A DNA stretch of 64,000 nt, from contig OY783209.1 of assembly GCA_963678705.1 (NCBI GenBank), positions 15,128,001-15,192,000 on the forward strand. Direction: 5' to 3'. The notes beneath the pieces were generated by a model. The model worked only from the letters and a program-made list of their open reading frames with translations. It was not told where the DNA came from and made no database searches. The DNA is from Panorpa germanica (taxonomy: Eukaryota; Arthropoda; Insecta; Mecoptera; Panorpidae). Within the stretch, counting starts at the first letter, position 1. Each line of letters opens with the position of its first letter. The translations under genes were made by a program, and so were the position numbers. Below, one piece after another: positions 32,574 through 45,284 of this stretch.

Positions 32574-35221
32574 ATGAATAACGTGGTAACAATAGCTGCC
32601 TGGAATGCAAACGGATTACAAGGACGCATTCATGAACTATAGCTATTCATGCGCTTACAGAAAATTGATATATGCCTTGTGTCGGAGACACATTTTACAC
32701 GAGAGTCGTATAATAAACTTAATAACTTTAACATATACAAGTCAATTCATCCGGCAAATAAAGCGAGGGGAGGAACCGCCATAATAATTAATGAAAGAAT
32801 CAAACATAACGCTGAAGTAAACATCGAAACAGATGAAATGCAAGTGACGATAGTGTCAGTGCATATACAAAATAAAAGGTTCAAAATAGCAGCTATATAT
32901 TGTCCACCGAGATATAACTTAAAAAAAGAAAACTACGCAAACCTGTTCAAAACATTAGGCAACAAATATATTATTGGTGGAGATCTCAACGCCAAAAACA
33001 CTTTCTGGAGCTCTCGATTAACCACGGCCAAAGGAAAGGAGCTCTACCAGGCTGGATGCGAACAAAAGTGCGACTTCCTTTCCACAGGAATGCCAACGTA
33101 CTGGCCAACAGATTGTGATAAAATTCCAGACCTGATTGACTTTTTTATTATTAAAGGACTATCGAGGAACTATATGCACATTGTTAGTGATGAAACAATA
33201 TCGTCGGATCACACTCCGATTATACTTACCATTAGCAGTAATAATAAAAAGTGCACCACCAAGCCTTACTAATAATAGTACCGACTGGGAAAAATTCCGT
33301 GAAGATCTTGAGCTAAGAACAAACCTACAAACAATGCTAAAAACATCGAAACAACTAGAAGACGACATCGACTTGTTAGTGAAAGAAATCCAAAACGCAG
33401 CGTGGAGAAATACTCCGGTAGTGAAAAGTAAAGGAAATCTTGATGTGAAGTTCCCATAGGAGATAAGAGAACTAGTAAGTAAAAAGCGGAGAGCTAGAAG
33501 GAAATGGCAAATGAGTAGAGCACCACAGGATAAAACCACACTAAATTCATTAGTAAACAAGTTAAAGGAGTTGCTGAAAGAATTCAAGAATGATAGCTTC
33601 AGTTGGTACCTGAGCGGACTCTCTGCAGAAAAAGACACAGAGTACTCACTGTGGAAAGCAGCAAAAGCCATAAAGAGACCGAAGAATCAGAACCCACCTA
33701 TCAAAAAAGAAGACGGATCTTGGATGGTCAACAATAAACAAACATCCGACTTATTCGCTGATCACTTAGAAAAAACATTCAAACCGTATCCACGACAGAC
33801 TACTGAGGAAGAAATCAGATGCAGCAGAAGAACGGAGAACCAAAAAATTCTTCTTAGGGAACTAAAAAACGTAATAAAGAGTGATTTGAACGCTAGAAAG
33901 GCCTCAGGATTTGACCTTATAACAGGTAAGGTTATAAAGGAACTACTTGATATAGCATTGAGAAAGCTCCTACACCACTACAATGCAGCTATCAGACTAC
34001 TATATGTTCCTAGTCAATGGAAAGTAGCTGAAGTGATAATGTTACCTAAACCCGGTAAAACTCCAAATGAGATTACAAGCTATCGGCCAATTTTATTATT
34101 ACCAGTATTATCAAAAATATTCGAGAAGCTACTGCTGAAGAGACTGAAGCCAATAATATCTGAAAGAAATCTAATCCCTGACCATCAATTCGGATTCCGA
34201 AGTAAACACACGACCATTGAACAAGTCCATCGGATTACCAATATAATTGAAAAAGCACTGGAAACACAACAACTATGTTCATGCGTGTTTCTTGATGAAG
34301 CACAGGCATTCGACAAGGTATGGCATCAAGGATTATTATACAAACTAAAAAAAGATTTACCTGGTGATTGGTACCATATTCTTAAATCTTATCTCGAATG
34401 TAGACACTTTAGAGTGAAAGTGGAAGATGAGTACTTAGATATGAAACAGATAAAAGCAGGAGTTGCACAAGGCAGCGTCCTTGGTCCAGTTCTGTACTTA
34501 TTATATACACGGGATATACCACAACCTAAGAACAGTTAAATAGCCACATTCGCAGACGACACAGCGATAATGGTTGTTGGGAAAAATGAGGAAGAGGTTA
34601 CTAGAAAACTACAGCATTCACTAGACGAGGTTTGCAAATGGACAAAGAAATGGCGAATTAAGCTGAACGAAGCCAAATCCACGCACATCAACTTTACAAA
34701 TCGAGCAACTACTCCTCTCACAGTTACTATCAACAGCCAAAAAATACCCTATTCCAACACAGCGAAATACCTTGGCATGACGCTTGACGCGAAACTCAAG
34801 TGGAAGGAGCATGTTAAGATAAAAAGAGAACAGCTGAATAATAAATTCAGGAAAATGCACTGGCTTATGGGAAAACATTCTCAACTTACAGTGCACAACA
34901 AACTGTTATTGTATAAGCAAATACTGAAACCCATATGGACTTATGGTATACAACTTTGGGGTTGTACCATGAAAACAAATTTAACAAAAATTCAGACTTT
35001 TCAAAACAAAGTACTACGGAGCATTACAAATGTACATACGGAATGATAATTTACACCATGATCTAAAGATGCCCACCGTAGACGAAGAAGTCAGGAAGGC
35101 AGCAATCAAACATCTACTGGGACTGCAGAACCACCAGAATGTATAAATTCTGCAGCTGCTTAATAACAGAGAGAATCTGCGCAGATTGAAGAGGACCAAG
35201 CCGGAAGACTTGACCCTGTGA
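32574..35221 (+). pseudogene. Jockey B ORF2 (endonuclease and RT), inactivated
   Basis: Opens MNNVVTIAAWNANGLQGRIH and meets TAG at 32640-32642. Endonuclease motifs: VSETHFTRESYNKL, GGDLNAKNTFWSSRL, SSDHTPIIL. A frameshift falls near 33250; TAG at 33457-33459; RT with [86 protein letters not shown], then TAA at 34537-34539 just before IATFADDTAI. A last shift near 35035 precedes YIRNDNLHHDLKMPTV and the stop at 35219-35221. Two shifts and three nonsense codons. Confidence 0.88.
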
Positions 35222-36109
35222 TTCTGCTACTACAAACCACACACATTTTTAAAATTTTGGAACTAGTCAGTGGACTAGAACTGATCAATTATATTTAACT
35301 TTTATATATAAATTACTAGATAAGCCTCGCTTAGTTGTAATAATCTTGTAAATAAAAAAAAAAACTTGTTTAGATTGGGTTTTCACTGTTTGGTTACTAA
35401 CCACCTGTGCAAAGGAGGGGGCCCATTTTCCCGTGTGTCGGGTAGCGGACTTGAAAGAGAATAAACTCCTTCTCGTGGTTTTCACGTGAACTCAAGTCCC
35501 TAGTGCGGATGGTCGCGTCTCGGCCTACTCGTGGAGCCGGCTGTTATAGTTCCAACTTAGCTATCCGAAGAACGTGTCTGAGGATTTCCAAACGGGGCTA
35601 GCGAAAAACTAAGCAAAATGAGATGCAAAAATCGAGTTCCGATTCTTTGAGTGGCAAGTTGGGCGTGCATTATTAGTTACATTCTGAAAGAGGTTTTAAA
35701 CCTTGGAGCACGGCTACCGAGTCCGGATGAGGTTATCGAAGGCATGGAAAGCCCTGAAAGCTTCCAAACACACCCTACTATTGAGATGTCAGTAATTCTG
35801 GTAAATTGTGCTGGGTCGCATCTTCCAATTGAAAATTAAACATCGGGGGCAAACGATGTTAAGCTAGACCCACATAAATGGATACTTGTCGACCTCCCTG
35901 GATGACCCACAAGTGTCGCAGACTTACCACCGTAAAGGATCTCTGCGGTGGCGTACTTTTAGTTCTCCTAAAAAAAAACCGGTATGTTTGAAAATAGTAC
36001 ACCCCAAGATCCGTCGCCTGAGACGCAAAACACAGGGAAAACGGGAACTGCTGTTCCGTCTTAGCACAACGCAGCGGCCAAGGGCATTGAGGTAGATGAA
36101 GTAAATAAT

Positions 36110-37916
36110 ATGCCAAAAAGAGTAACTCGTCTAGCTATAAAGAATTTAATGGTGAAAAGAAGTAAAAGCATTTCTGACTTGCGTGCTAGTAAGGTACGCA
36201 GCTGTGTGCGGCAAGCCGCAGAAAGTTTAAATATGTAGTTAGCAGACGATGACAATAGCAATGATAGTACTCAAGTCAATGCTAGTGCTAAAAAGGACAA
36301 TGATAATGGAAATGAGATAAATACGGAAATGGGATTGGAGTTTGATTTGCAAGAACGGGGGCGCAAAAGCTCAGTAACCTGTCCTACACCAGAAACGAAG
36401 CCACGCACTACAAGTACCGAAAAACTGGGAACAGAGTGGACGCTAGTGGAAACAAAGGGTAAGAAGGCGAAAACAGCCAACACATCCACTCAAGCAAAGA
36501 AGGATAGTACCCCCACTAGTACTATCCTGAGCGAGAGATCGCCAAAGACCGTTAAAAAGTCTAAGGCTAAAAACAGTTCTCAAAGGAAGAAAAGTGCAGA
36601 GGTTATGGAAATTCCTGCCGTCTCCAGCACTGGATCCCCTTTGATTACGAACAACGTGATAGCTGCGGAGAGTCAGAGTATTCGACGAAATGAGAACCAT
36701 ATGGTCCCCATGGAAAGAAAGAATAAATCGCACGAGGCTAGTACGGTACTTAGGACTGAGTCAACCAACGATGCAGCCTAAGTTAAACAAAAATGCCAAA
36801 AGGAAGAAACGTTCAGAGACCAAGGGTGTCCCTGCCGCCTCTAGAACTGGAAACCCGAGTAACATTGTGTGCGATAAAACTGCGGAGAGTTCTGATCGTG
36901 ATACGACTAGAAACTCGCACGAGGCTTTAGTTAGTAAAAATCTGAGAGAAATAGCATGGGACTTCTCGCAGCTCATATGCTCTCCAGAAATACCTTTAAA
37001 TGATAGGGTCGCACTGCTGAACCACCTAAGAAGCTATGATAGTACTATCAGGCAACTAAGTGAGGAAGTAGTAGATCTTAGAGATCGAGTCAGCTCCTTT
37101 GAGACTAGTAAGGTAAACGCCAAACCTAGTAGAGCATACGCCCAAACGGTAGCAACAGCTGCTAGGGCCGTTCCTAATAGACCGGTCGTTGACCCAAACC
37201 CCTCAATAAGTAGAGTAAAGAAAAACTTGATAAGTGTAAAGCCTGCTGAGGGTAGTAGTGACACCACCAGCGAAGCTATCAGACTTAAATTGCTTAAAGA
37301 TATACGTCCTGAGTTATCTAACATTAAAGTGAAAAATATCAAGAAGATACGCAATTCAAGTGTATTAGTTGAAATGGCATCCGAGCAAGATCTTGAACGA
37401 TTAAAGAATTGAGAGAAACTTGAACAATGCGGTCTTCGAACAAAAATGCCGGAGGTGATACGCCCAAAGATGATTATCCTTGGTGTGAATCTCTCAGGCA
37501 ATGAAGGAAATGTGATAAATGATATTTATGATAATAACTTTAGAGATGGAGAAATCGATAAGCAGGTGTATGATCAGACCACTAAGGTACGAGTCGTACG
37601 TAAGTCTAAACACGATCCCAGCCTAGCCAATGTGGTAATTGAAGTCTCAGGACAAGTCCGGAGACTACTACCACAAAAAGGTAGAGTGTTCCTCTACTGG
37701 AAATCTTACGCAGTGAGAGACTACACGTCGATCACTAGTTGTTACCATTGCATAGGCATTGGTCACATTGCAAAGCAATGTAGACATGATTCCCCAACAT
37801 GTCAACATTGTGGGATTGTGGGGCATTCTCAAAAGGATTGCCCAAAGGGTAAGGAAAACCCCAGCTGTGGCCTTTGCAGGGCACGCAAAAAAACCACATA
37901 CCCACCCAACCTATGA
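36110..37916 (+). pseudogene. R1-clade ORF1 (zinc-knuckle gag-like), broken
   Basis: From about 36110 (MPKRVTRLAIKNLMVK), TAG near 36236, then the stretch MGLEFDLQERGRKSS; frameshift near 36775; a coiled-coil-like segment LRSYDSTIRQLSEEVVDLRD; TGA at 37410-37412; then three knuckles CYHCIGIGHIAKQC, CQHCGIVGHSQKDC and CGLC. An internal approximate duplication exists: EIPAVSSTGSP...KSHEA and GVPAASRTGNP...NSHEA. Confidence 0.8.
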
Positions 37917-37922
37917 CCCTAA

Positions 37923-40900
37923 TTGTCCCGAAGTTGTAAGACCAAGAGAGATTGCGATCTCTCGAACAAACTACGATTAAAAGGCCTATTAGGTAGTAAT
38001 CTTAACATAGTTCAGCTAAACGGCCAACGTTGCCGGGTAGTCATGAATCAATTAAGAGAACGTTCAGAAGTAGTGGGGATGGATATCGCCTTGCTCCAAG
38101 AACCGTATACTATGCTCGGCAGAGTAAATGGATTTGGTTTAGGAGTCAAGGTGGTGGAAGGATCGAATTCTTCGACTGAAGCCAACATGGCTGCAATAAT
38201 AGTGTTAAATAATAATTATGAAGTACTTAAAATTGAAAGTCTCTGCTGGACCCATGGTGTGTGCGCACAAATTCGAGGTGACTTTTGTTGCGTTTATGTA
38301 GTTTCCATGTACTGCCAACAAAGTCATGACATTGAACCATACTTGGAGTACATAGCGAAGGTGATAAATGTTCTTAGTGGCAATGATGTTATCATTGGCA
38401 TGGACGCAAACGCGAAATCTGGAATATGGAACAGTTCCGAAACTGACGTTAAAGGTGAAAAGTTAGTAGAACTACTAACCCAGTACAGACTGAACGTTTT
38501 GAATAGGACACAGCCGCTTAGTACATTTTCCAGCCCGCTAGGCGAAACAATGTGAGTAAAATTAATGACTGGACAGTTAACGAATGCTGGACAACGAGTG
38601 ATCATCGTTGTATAACTATGAAATACTCAACGGAAAGCCTTAGTTACAATAAATATGTAGTGCAAAGATATAATGTTAAAAAGGCAAATTGGTCGCTATT
38701 TGAAGAAGAGTTGTTGCAACTATTCTCTGATTATACGTACGATGGTTTTAAAACACTGAGTGCTGAGGAGCAAGTAAGCTTCTTGACCGACGGTATTCAA
38801 AGGGCCTGTGCTTACTCAATGAGGAAGCGTGTCAAGACAACGCGAAGCGTTCCCTGGTGGGACGACGAGCTAACAATCTTGAGACGCCAGTCGTTGAGGG
38901 CCAGGTCAGATTATCAAAGGGCTAGAAGGTTGCACCTTAGAGAGGGTGAAATAGCAGCATTAAATTTTGAAATGAAAAACGTTGATAGAGAATATAAGAA
39001 TGCGATAGCGGCCAAGAAAAGGGAATCATGGCAAGCACTTGTCCAATTAGTAGGGAATAGCGATCCATGGGGACTTATATACAAATTGTCTCGAAATAAA
39101 ATTCAAAGCGGGCAAGTCTTTAACTCGTTAAAGACCCCCGGGGGCACTGCCGAGACACTTGATCTTGATGCCACCTTTGAACAAATAATGAAATACCATG
39201 CACCCGCGGACGATCCGTCGTCTGAAAACAGGGAGCAAGAGACAATACGCAGAGAGAACCTAAATTATTGCGGTCATGACGATAAGAGCGATCTCACCGT
39301 TGACGAGGTTGGGGAGGCGATTCTTAAAATCAGACCAGGCAAAGCGCCTGGTCATGATTTAATTGATGGTGAAATATTTACTAAGTTTTTCAGTTTAAGA
39401 CCGGAATATGTAACAACAATGTATAATACGTGCCTAAAGGAAATGTGTTTTCCGACACAATGGAAACGGGGATTACTAAGGCTATTCTTGAAAAACGAGG
39501 AGAAACCGAAGGATCTCATAAACTCTTATAGACCTATTACCTTACTTCCAGTAATGGGAAAAGTCTTTGAGAGGCTATTGATTACCCGCATTAAGGCAGC
39601 ATACGAGAACCAGGGTCTCAGTGCAGTACATCAGTACGGGTTCAAGAAGGGTCGGTCCACAGAGGACGCTATCAGCAAGGTCCTTGAAGTCGTTGAAACA
39701 TCCAGGTGCAAATATGTGCTTGGAATATTCATTGATATCAAGGGTGCCTTTGATAATGTTTGGTGGCAAAGTGCCCTTCGAAGGATTAGACTGGCAAAAA
39801 CCTCTACGAGGGTCTATAGTACAATGGAAAACTACTTTCATAAGCGAACATTGATACTCTAAACCGAATACAGTTCCAGCGAAAGGCAACTCTCTAAGGG
39901 TTGTCCTCAAGGATCTGTGGCCGGGCCGGAGCTATGGAATATGATTTTTGACGAAGATACAAATGCATGTGCAGAAGGCACTGTAAATATATGTTTTGCT
40001 GACGATAAAGTTATCTTAGTGTGTGCTGAAAGTAGATCTCAACTAGAGAGCCGTTCTCGAGCTGCGATAGACAAAATGAGTAACTTCTTGAAGTTACATA
40101 AATTAGAAATTTCCATTGAAAAAACAAAAATGATGTTGTTAAAAGGAAAACTTAGCGAAAATAGGAATCCGTCAATAAAAGTCAATGGTGTTAATATAAG
40201 CATGGTGAGTAGTATAAGGTATCTGGGAGTAATCCTTGATGACCGGCGAACGTTTCTGCCTCATATTCGATTCCTTAGAGAAAAGATTACCAAACTGGAA
40301 GCACGCCTTGCGCGGGTTGCCAGGGCGGAGTGGGGTTTAAGCTCTTCAACATTGGCAATACTTAATGAAGGTGCAATTGCACCAATGATAGTTTACGCCG
40401 CCCCAACATGGTACAAGCGAGTTAAGCTCGTTTTACCCATGAAAATACTAAACTCCATGTAAAGAACAATACTAATAATGATGACAAGATGCTGTAGAAC
40501 TGTATCAACTGATGCGCTGCAGGTGATATCTGGGAGAATTCCCCTAGATCTAAAAATCACTCATGCGGCGCTCAAGTATAGGCTACGCAGAAATTACGCC
40601 ATTGACTATCGTGGTTTCAAAGTCGATGTAGCTAACGGGGTGAGGTCTGGAGATGAGTTGAAATGGATTACAAAGGAGTTAGACGATCATTTACATAAAC
40701 TATGGCAACATAGATGGGAAATGACGGATAAAGGAAGAACCACATACTGGTACATTAAAAATGTAAAGTTTGCAACTCAGCACAAATGGTTTAGGCCAGG
40801 TTTGTATGTGACATTTCTCTTGACGGGTCACGGTTCAATAAACGCAAAGCTTAGTGCGCTTGGCATTCAGTCCAACGACCTATGCCTCTGTGGTGAGATC

Positions 40901-40939
40901 GAGACAGTCGTTCATCAGATAAGACACTGCAGACTTTAA
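37923..40939 (+). pseudogene. R1-clade ORF2 (endonuclease and RT), broken
   Basis: Endonuclease: NIVQLNGQRCRVVMNQLRE, IALLQEPYTML, IIGMDANAKSGIW. A frameshift near 38545 splits it from ISDHR-like TTSDHRCITMKY. RT: RPGKAPGHDLIDGEIF, SYRPITLLPVMGKVFERLLI, HQYGFKKGRSTEDAI, LGIFIDIKGAFDNVWW, CPQGSVAGPELWN, ICFADDKVILV. From 38552 to 40939 the frame is continuous except for TAA at 39860-39862 and 40460-40462. The C-terminus carries CLCGEIETVVHQIRHC. Confidence 0.85.
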
Positions 40940-41290
40940 AATGTGAATAGAAATGCTTTGTGTGAAAGATTAAATGTACGAGACATGCCATCACTTGGTT
41001 TCTTCATGTTAAATATAGATAACTTTAATCATTTCCAAGACTTCGCTATATCAATATACGGAACACGAAACAATCTTCTTACTGCGCAAGCAGCCATAGA
41101 GGATTGAACTGGGTTATATAACTCTATGAGTGATTTTACAAGTAAACATTTGTCAACCGCATTTTGTGGTCGAGATAGCAATATCTTAAGCTTACTTGAT
41201 CCCAGGACCCAGTAGCTAATAGTGTCACTATCGCTTGAGGCCACAAATTGTTTTTCGATAGATAGTAGAATAATCAAGATACCTTCCCGT

Positions 41291-41871
41291 GGTAGGGACG
41301 TCTTCGACTAAACTCTTGAATCAGCTTACTACAAAAGCACATCTTGCGCAATACATAGCATAGATGTACCAATTTTGGCAAAACATACAAAATTGTTTTA
41401 GATTTGGTACAAATATACAAAACTAATTGTAAGTGAGGTACATTATGTGCAAATGCACAGGCAGTACCATAAATATAAGACAAATGAAAAAAAAAATGAA
41501 AAAAAATGTGCAAAGGAGGGGAAGCGTGTCCATTTACAAATGGTATCTCCTCTATGAAGTGTTAGCAAAACGAATGAATTCAGGCTGTGATCGAGTGCGG
41601 TACGACAATTGTTTGCTCCTGCAAAAAATATTTGTATTCATCTATATATTTCTCAACTGTATACAAAAAGTGTATAGTTTTGTGCGGTGCATATTCTGGT
41701 AACATACCCACCGATTATCAGGTTAATATAACCGTGAAAAAAGTGATTTTTAGAAGTCACTTAAATAAAATAAAAAAGTTCATTGGCTAGAACATTGCAT
41801 ATTTTATTAAACAATATAGTATCCATTGTTTTAGTGACCTTGGCATTCAATAACAAAAATTATTGAATATA
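41291..41871. other. Unassigned AT-rich sequence
   Basis: Possibly the end of the R1-type 3' region followed by host sequence; no supported gene. Confidence 0.4.
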
Positions 41872-42498
41872 AATGGGCTTGTGTCCTATGTCTTAATTTC
41901 TGTAAAAGTGTACTATATATTGATAAAGTGGGTTACTAGAACCTCAAATGTCCAATTATTTTTTAATAACTCCTTATATTTCAGGAGATATTAACAATTA
42001 AAAAAGTCATTTTGTCTCTTTAATTATTAAAGGGATTCAACGTTGTACACATTCCAAATGCATGTGACATCACAACCGCTACCAACCTTATAGCTTATAA
42101 ATCTCTGCTATATGTATTTATATATCAAAATATAAAATATTATTTACAGCTATTTCAAAGAACAATCAAATTTCAATATAATGTCTGCCTTAGCAGGGTT
42201 AAATAAAATAAAAACTTATTATTCTTTGACTTGACTTGATTATTTGACTACCAACAGCTACAGAACATTACCACAGCACTGACCTAATCAACAAATAACT
42301 GACGTTAAAATACATTTCACGTCATACAAATATGGCCGACCATTTGTAGCGCTAAAACTACAATTCAAACTTTTAATTGCTATAGCTCCGTCAATATTTA
42401 GACATTTAATAAAATAATCACGCCAATACACATTTATTCACATTAATATAAATCTTGTTGAAAAATCGACCACTAAAAAATGAGGACACAAGCCCATT
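41872..42498. mobile_element. MITE with perfect 16-bp terminal inverted repeats
   Basis: AATGGGCTTGTGTCCT at the left and its complement AGGACACAAGCCCATT at the right end, with ATA on both flanks (41869-41871, 42499-42501). 627 bp, no ORF. The superfamily is not assigned. Confidence 0.75.
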
Positions 42499-42590
42499 AT
42501 ACTAAACATTGTTGATTACAACAATATAATAATTGAAAGAAAAGAATACTACGTGTTTCCCTTAGGGGCTTAAGGAGTTTTAAAAAAAAT

Positions 42591-43970
42591 ATGGCAAGTT
42601 TTCAAAATAATACAAAAACTGGAAATGTACATAAAGTACCAATAAATACTGATGCAACTAAAAGAATTATGCCTACTACAGCAGCAGCAGGAAGTTTAGG
42701 TAATGAACCAAGTGCAATCAGCGAGACCGAATCTAGTTTAGCAGAAAAGGCCCCTAATGAACATAGAACCACATCTCGGCATGATAATAATGAAAAAGAA
42801 GAAGATACGGAGCCCTATGGCAAGAACGAGCATGAAAAAGAAATTTTGGAAATGATTGAATTAAAAACTAAAATATTTGAAGTAATAAGTGATCCTAAAT
42901 ATTAGATAATTACTGAAGTTAGGAATTTTCTGATTAGAAACATTGTCCAGCTAGAATCTAAAATGGATCTATTAATTCATAAAAATATAAGTTTAAATAA
43001 TCAAATTATTAGCATGAAAAGTCAACATGAAGAGCAGCAATACGATCCGATTAATAAAATTGGAAAATTTAGCTACGCAAATGTAGTCAGGGCTAATAAA
43101 CAAATTAATGTTGAACAGAATAAGAGAGTGGCACCTGTCTTTGTAAATAGAGTGAAAGACGCAGAGCCGAAGGTTATTATTTTTCGACCTAACGTATCAG
43201 AAGAGGGAAATAAACTAGAAACATGTCAAATGGTGCATGATAAGTTAGTGTCAATTATTAAACCAAAGTTAAAGCAGATAAAAGTTAGGAAAATAAGACT
43301 GGTAAGAGATAAGGGAGTTCTTCTGGAAGTTGACTCTGATAAAGATATAAATGAACTTAGACAATGTGAAGATATTATGGTAGCAGGAATTCAGGCAGAA
43401 AAACCCAAGTATTATGAAGTTCGTTGGAAAATGAAAAATTTTGGAGTAGAAACAGAAATGGTAACAAATATTAAGAAAGCAATATATGACATGAATATAC
43501 ATGGAAATGGAATAAAGTATAGCGAGTTTGAAAAGAATTGTAACGTCATATAAACGCAGCAAATACAAAATACTAAGGATATAGTTAATGTTATAATAAA
43601 AACAAATGCTGCTATAAGAAAAATTGTTGCATTCTAAAGGAGGTAGATTGTACATAGGTTTAGCAAGTCTGCGAATCACAGACCACAACACTGTTACGAA
43701 ATGCTTTAAGTGTCAGGGATATGGCCATATTAGTAAGGTGTGTAGAGGAACTCAAATGTGTGGCCATTGCGGTGGAAATCACACTTATAAAGATTGTGAA
43801 GGAAACGATCCCCCCCAACTTGTGGAATTTGTAAAAGTAAGAATAAACCTATGGAACATGGTGCGGGTACTGATAAATGATCAGAGTATGAGAAAGCATT
43901 GTCTATTTTAGCAGCTCGACTAAACAGGCAGCAATAATAACATTAATAAAGAAAATAGTAATATATATAA
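42591..43970 (+). pseudogene. R1-like ORF1 fragment (second element, RT missing)
   Basis: Opens MASFQNNTKTGNVHKVP; TAG at 42903-42905; resumes with YANVVRANKQ, PKVIIFRPN, IKPKLKQIKVRKIRLVRDKG (compare IRPELSNIKVKNIKKIRNSS in copy C); TAA at 43551-43553; shifts frame for CFKCQGYGHISKVC, CGHCGGNHTYKDC and CGICKSKNKPMEHG. No endonuclease or RT follows, so the 3' part is lost. Confidence 0.75.
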
Positions 43971-44103
43971 CTGTACCAATAAAGAGACAAGGGAAACTCA
44001 GGATTTATCAAAACATGCAGACCAAGATAGAACTAAATATTTAAAAATTATGCAGGTAAATGGGTTTAACCAGTAATCCCCTAGTGTTTTTTGCCTTACA
44101 TTC

Positions 44104-44319
44104 CTAGGTCACATCTGGACTATCTCTTTTTTTCTTCCTATTGTTTGAAATGTTTTGCCAAACGTCCCGCGGATTTTCTATCTCTTGATGCTTCTCATGG
44201 ATGGTTCCCATCGTGTCTTGTATAGCATCCGCCATACTTTCTAGTGAGCTACTCTTCTTGTCATTAAGACATGGCTTTTGTTGGATGGTTTTGTTAGGTG
44301 AACGCATCATGATTGGCAT
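44104..44319 (-). pseudogene. Possible LINE ORF1 N-terminal scrap
   Basis: 71 codons, MPIMMRSPNKTIQQKP to KKKRDSPDVT. Ser/Lys-rich and resembling ORF1 leaders of Jockey elements, but with no diagnostic motif. Uncertain. Confidence 0.3.
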
Positions 44320-44352
44320 TCTTGGTCAGTGTAACAACTGTTAATTAGTGGT

Positions 44353-44354
<2 letters not shown>

Positions 44355-44435
<81 letters not shown>

Positions 44436-44436
44436 T
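44355..44436. repeat. (AT)n microsatellite, about 80 bp
   Basis: Uninterrupted AT run apart from one slip near 44429. It abuts the TGTTACG of the LTR-like sequence. Confidence 0.95.
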
Positions 44437-44865
44437 TGTTACGAATTTGCGGGCGGGCGAAGATAAAAAAAATTATAGTTGTGAAATATTATCTGAATTA
44501 GTGGAAAAGGTTGTACATAAAAATCTCGGCGATATTATAAACAAGGTTGTTTACTTGAGGCATCATAGTTTTATTATGCATAGTACTAGGATCTAAAAAG
44601 TTAAACAATGTGTAAACAAAACAAAAAAAATGTATATCGCGCATATACGTTATTCGCATACGCATAGCTGCGTATAGAATTATTCTGGAAAGTCAAAGAT
44701 TTCGATAGAAGAGGTATTTTACTAAGCTACCCGACGGTATAAAAGGAACGGTTTACTTTTGTTTTTATTAAAGTTACTGTTACAAAATAATATGTGCGAG
44801 TTATTCATTTGTTCAGTGTTAGTTACTTTACTTCCTCATTATTCTACACCTACATCCTGACAACT
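44437..44865 (+). mobile_element. Putative Ty3/gypsy LTR
   Basis: Begins TGTTACGAATTTGCGGGC, contains a TATA box TATAAAAG at 44738-44745 followed by initiator-like sequence, and ends near CTACACCTACA or CCTGACA (44854-44865). TG...CA ends and a central TATA are LTR features. I see no second LTR, so the right-hand LTR is missing or too decayed to find by eye. Confidence 0.55.
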
Positions 44866-45284
44866 AACACCAAATAAATAAAGTTTCGATTAGGGAACTT
44901 AACAGAATATATAGCAGAAGTGTGCGATAAGTTAGATTTAAAAAGTGACTAAATAAAAGTGAAATTAATATTTATTATTCATAAATCAGACGGATTAATA
45001 AAAAATAATATTAAATAAGTTGTTGCGTAGATTTTATAAATCTAACAGATTAATAGAATAATTTGAAAAGAAGAAAAATAGATGTTACCTAGATGAGTTA
45101 ACAAATAATTGAGAGGACAAATATGTTAGGAATCGGAGTAAATAATAACTTTGAAAAATATCTGAAAGATTTCGAAAGTATGAATTATATTGGCACACGG
45201 AGTGGTTATCGGAGTAAATTAATAACTAATTTGAAAGATTTTTGATAAAAGTTATTTTAAGCATTTTTTAGTACAGCCCCATAG
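44866..45284 (+). other. Probable retrotransposon leader/gag debris
   Basis: AT-rich; a short imperfect repeat of GGAGTAAATAATAACTTTGA / GGAGTAAATTAATAACTAATTT occurs at 45138 and 45212. No open gag frame. Confidence 0.35.

Larger units (their letters stand above)
30663..35363 (+). mobile_element. Jockey copy B, full length, poly(A), 13-bp target duplication
   Basis: ACTTGTTTAGATT occurs at 30650-30662 and again at 35364-35376, directly after an A-run (35354-35363). Between them: 5' UTR about 30663-31110, intact ORF1, decayed ORF2, 3' UTR. The element sits head-to-head with Jockey copy A. No RNase H, two ORFs and a poly(A) end fit the Jockey clade. Confidence 0.88.
35377..41290 (+). mobile_element. 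R1-clade LINE copy C
   Basis: A GC-richer 5' UTR (about 35377-36109), ORF1, ORF2 with APE endonuclease, RT and a C-terminal Cys/His domain, then an AT-rich tail. R1-type features: LQEPYTMLGRV in the endonuclease, KGCPQGSVAGPELWNMIFD in RT, and LCLCGEIETVVHQIRHC. No target duplication was found and neither boundary is firm. It is not in rDNA here. Confidence 0.8.

Noticed and set aside
33159..33671. 170-aa minus-strand open frame
   Set aside because: Antisense of Jockey B ORF2; no independent motif.
43269..43691. 140-aa minus-strand frame rich in Phe/Tyr/Ile, membrane-protein-like
   Set aside because: Antisense of the AT-rich R1-like ORF1; the apparent hydrophobicity comes from Lys/Asn codons read backwards.
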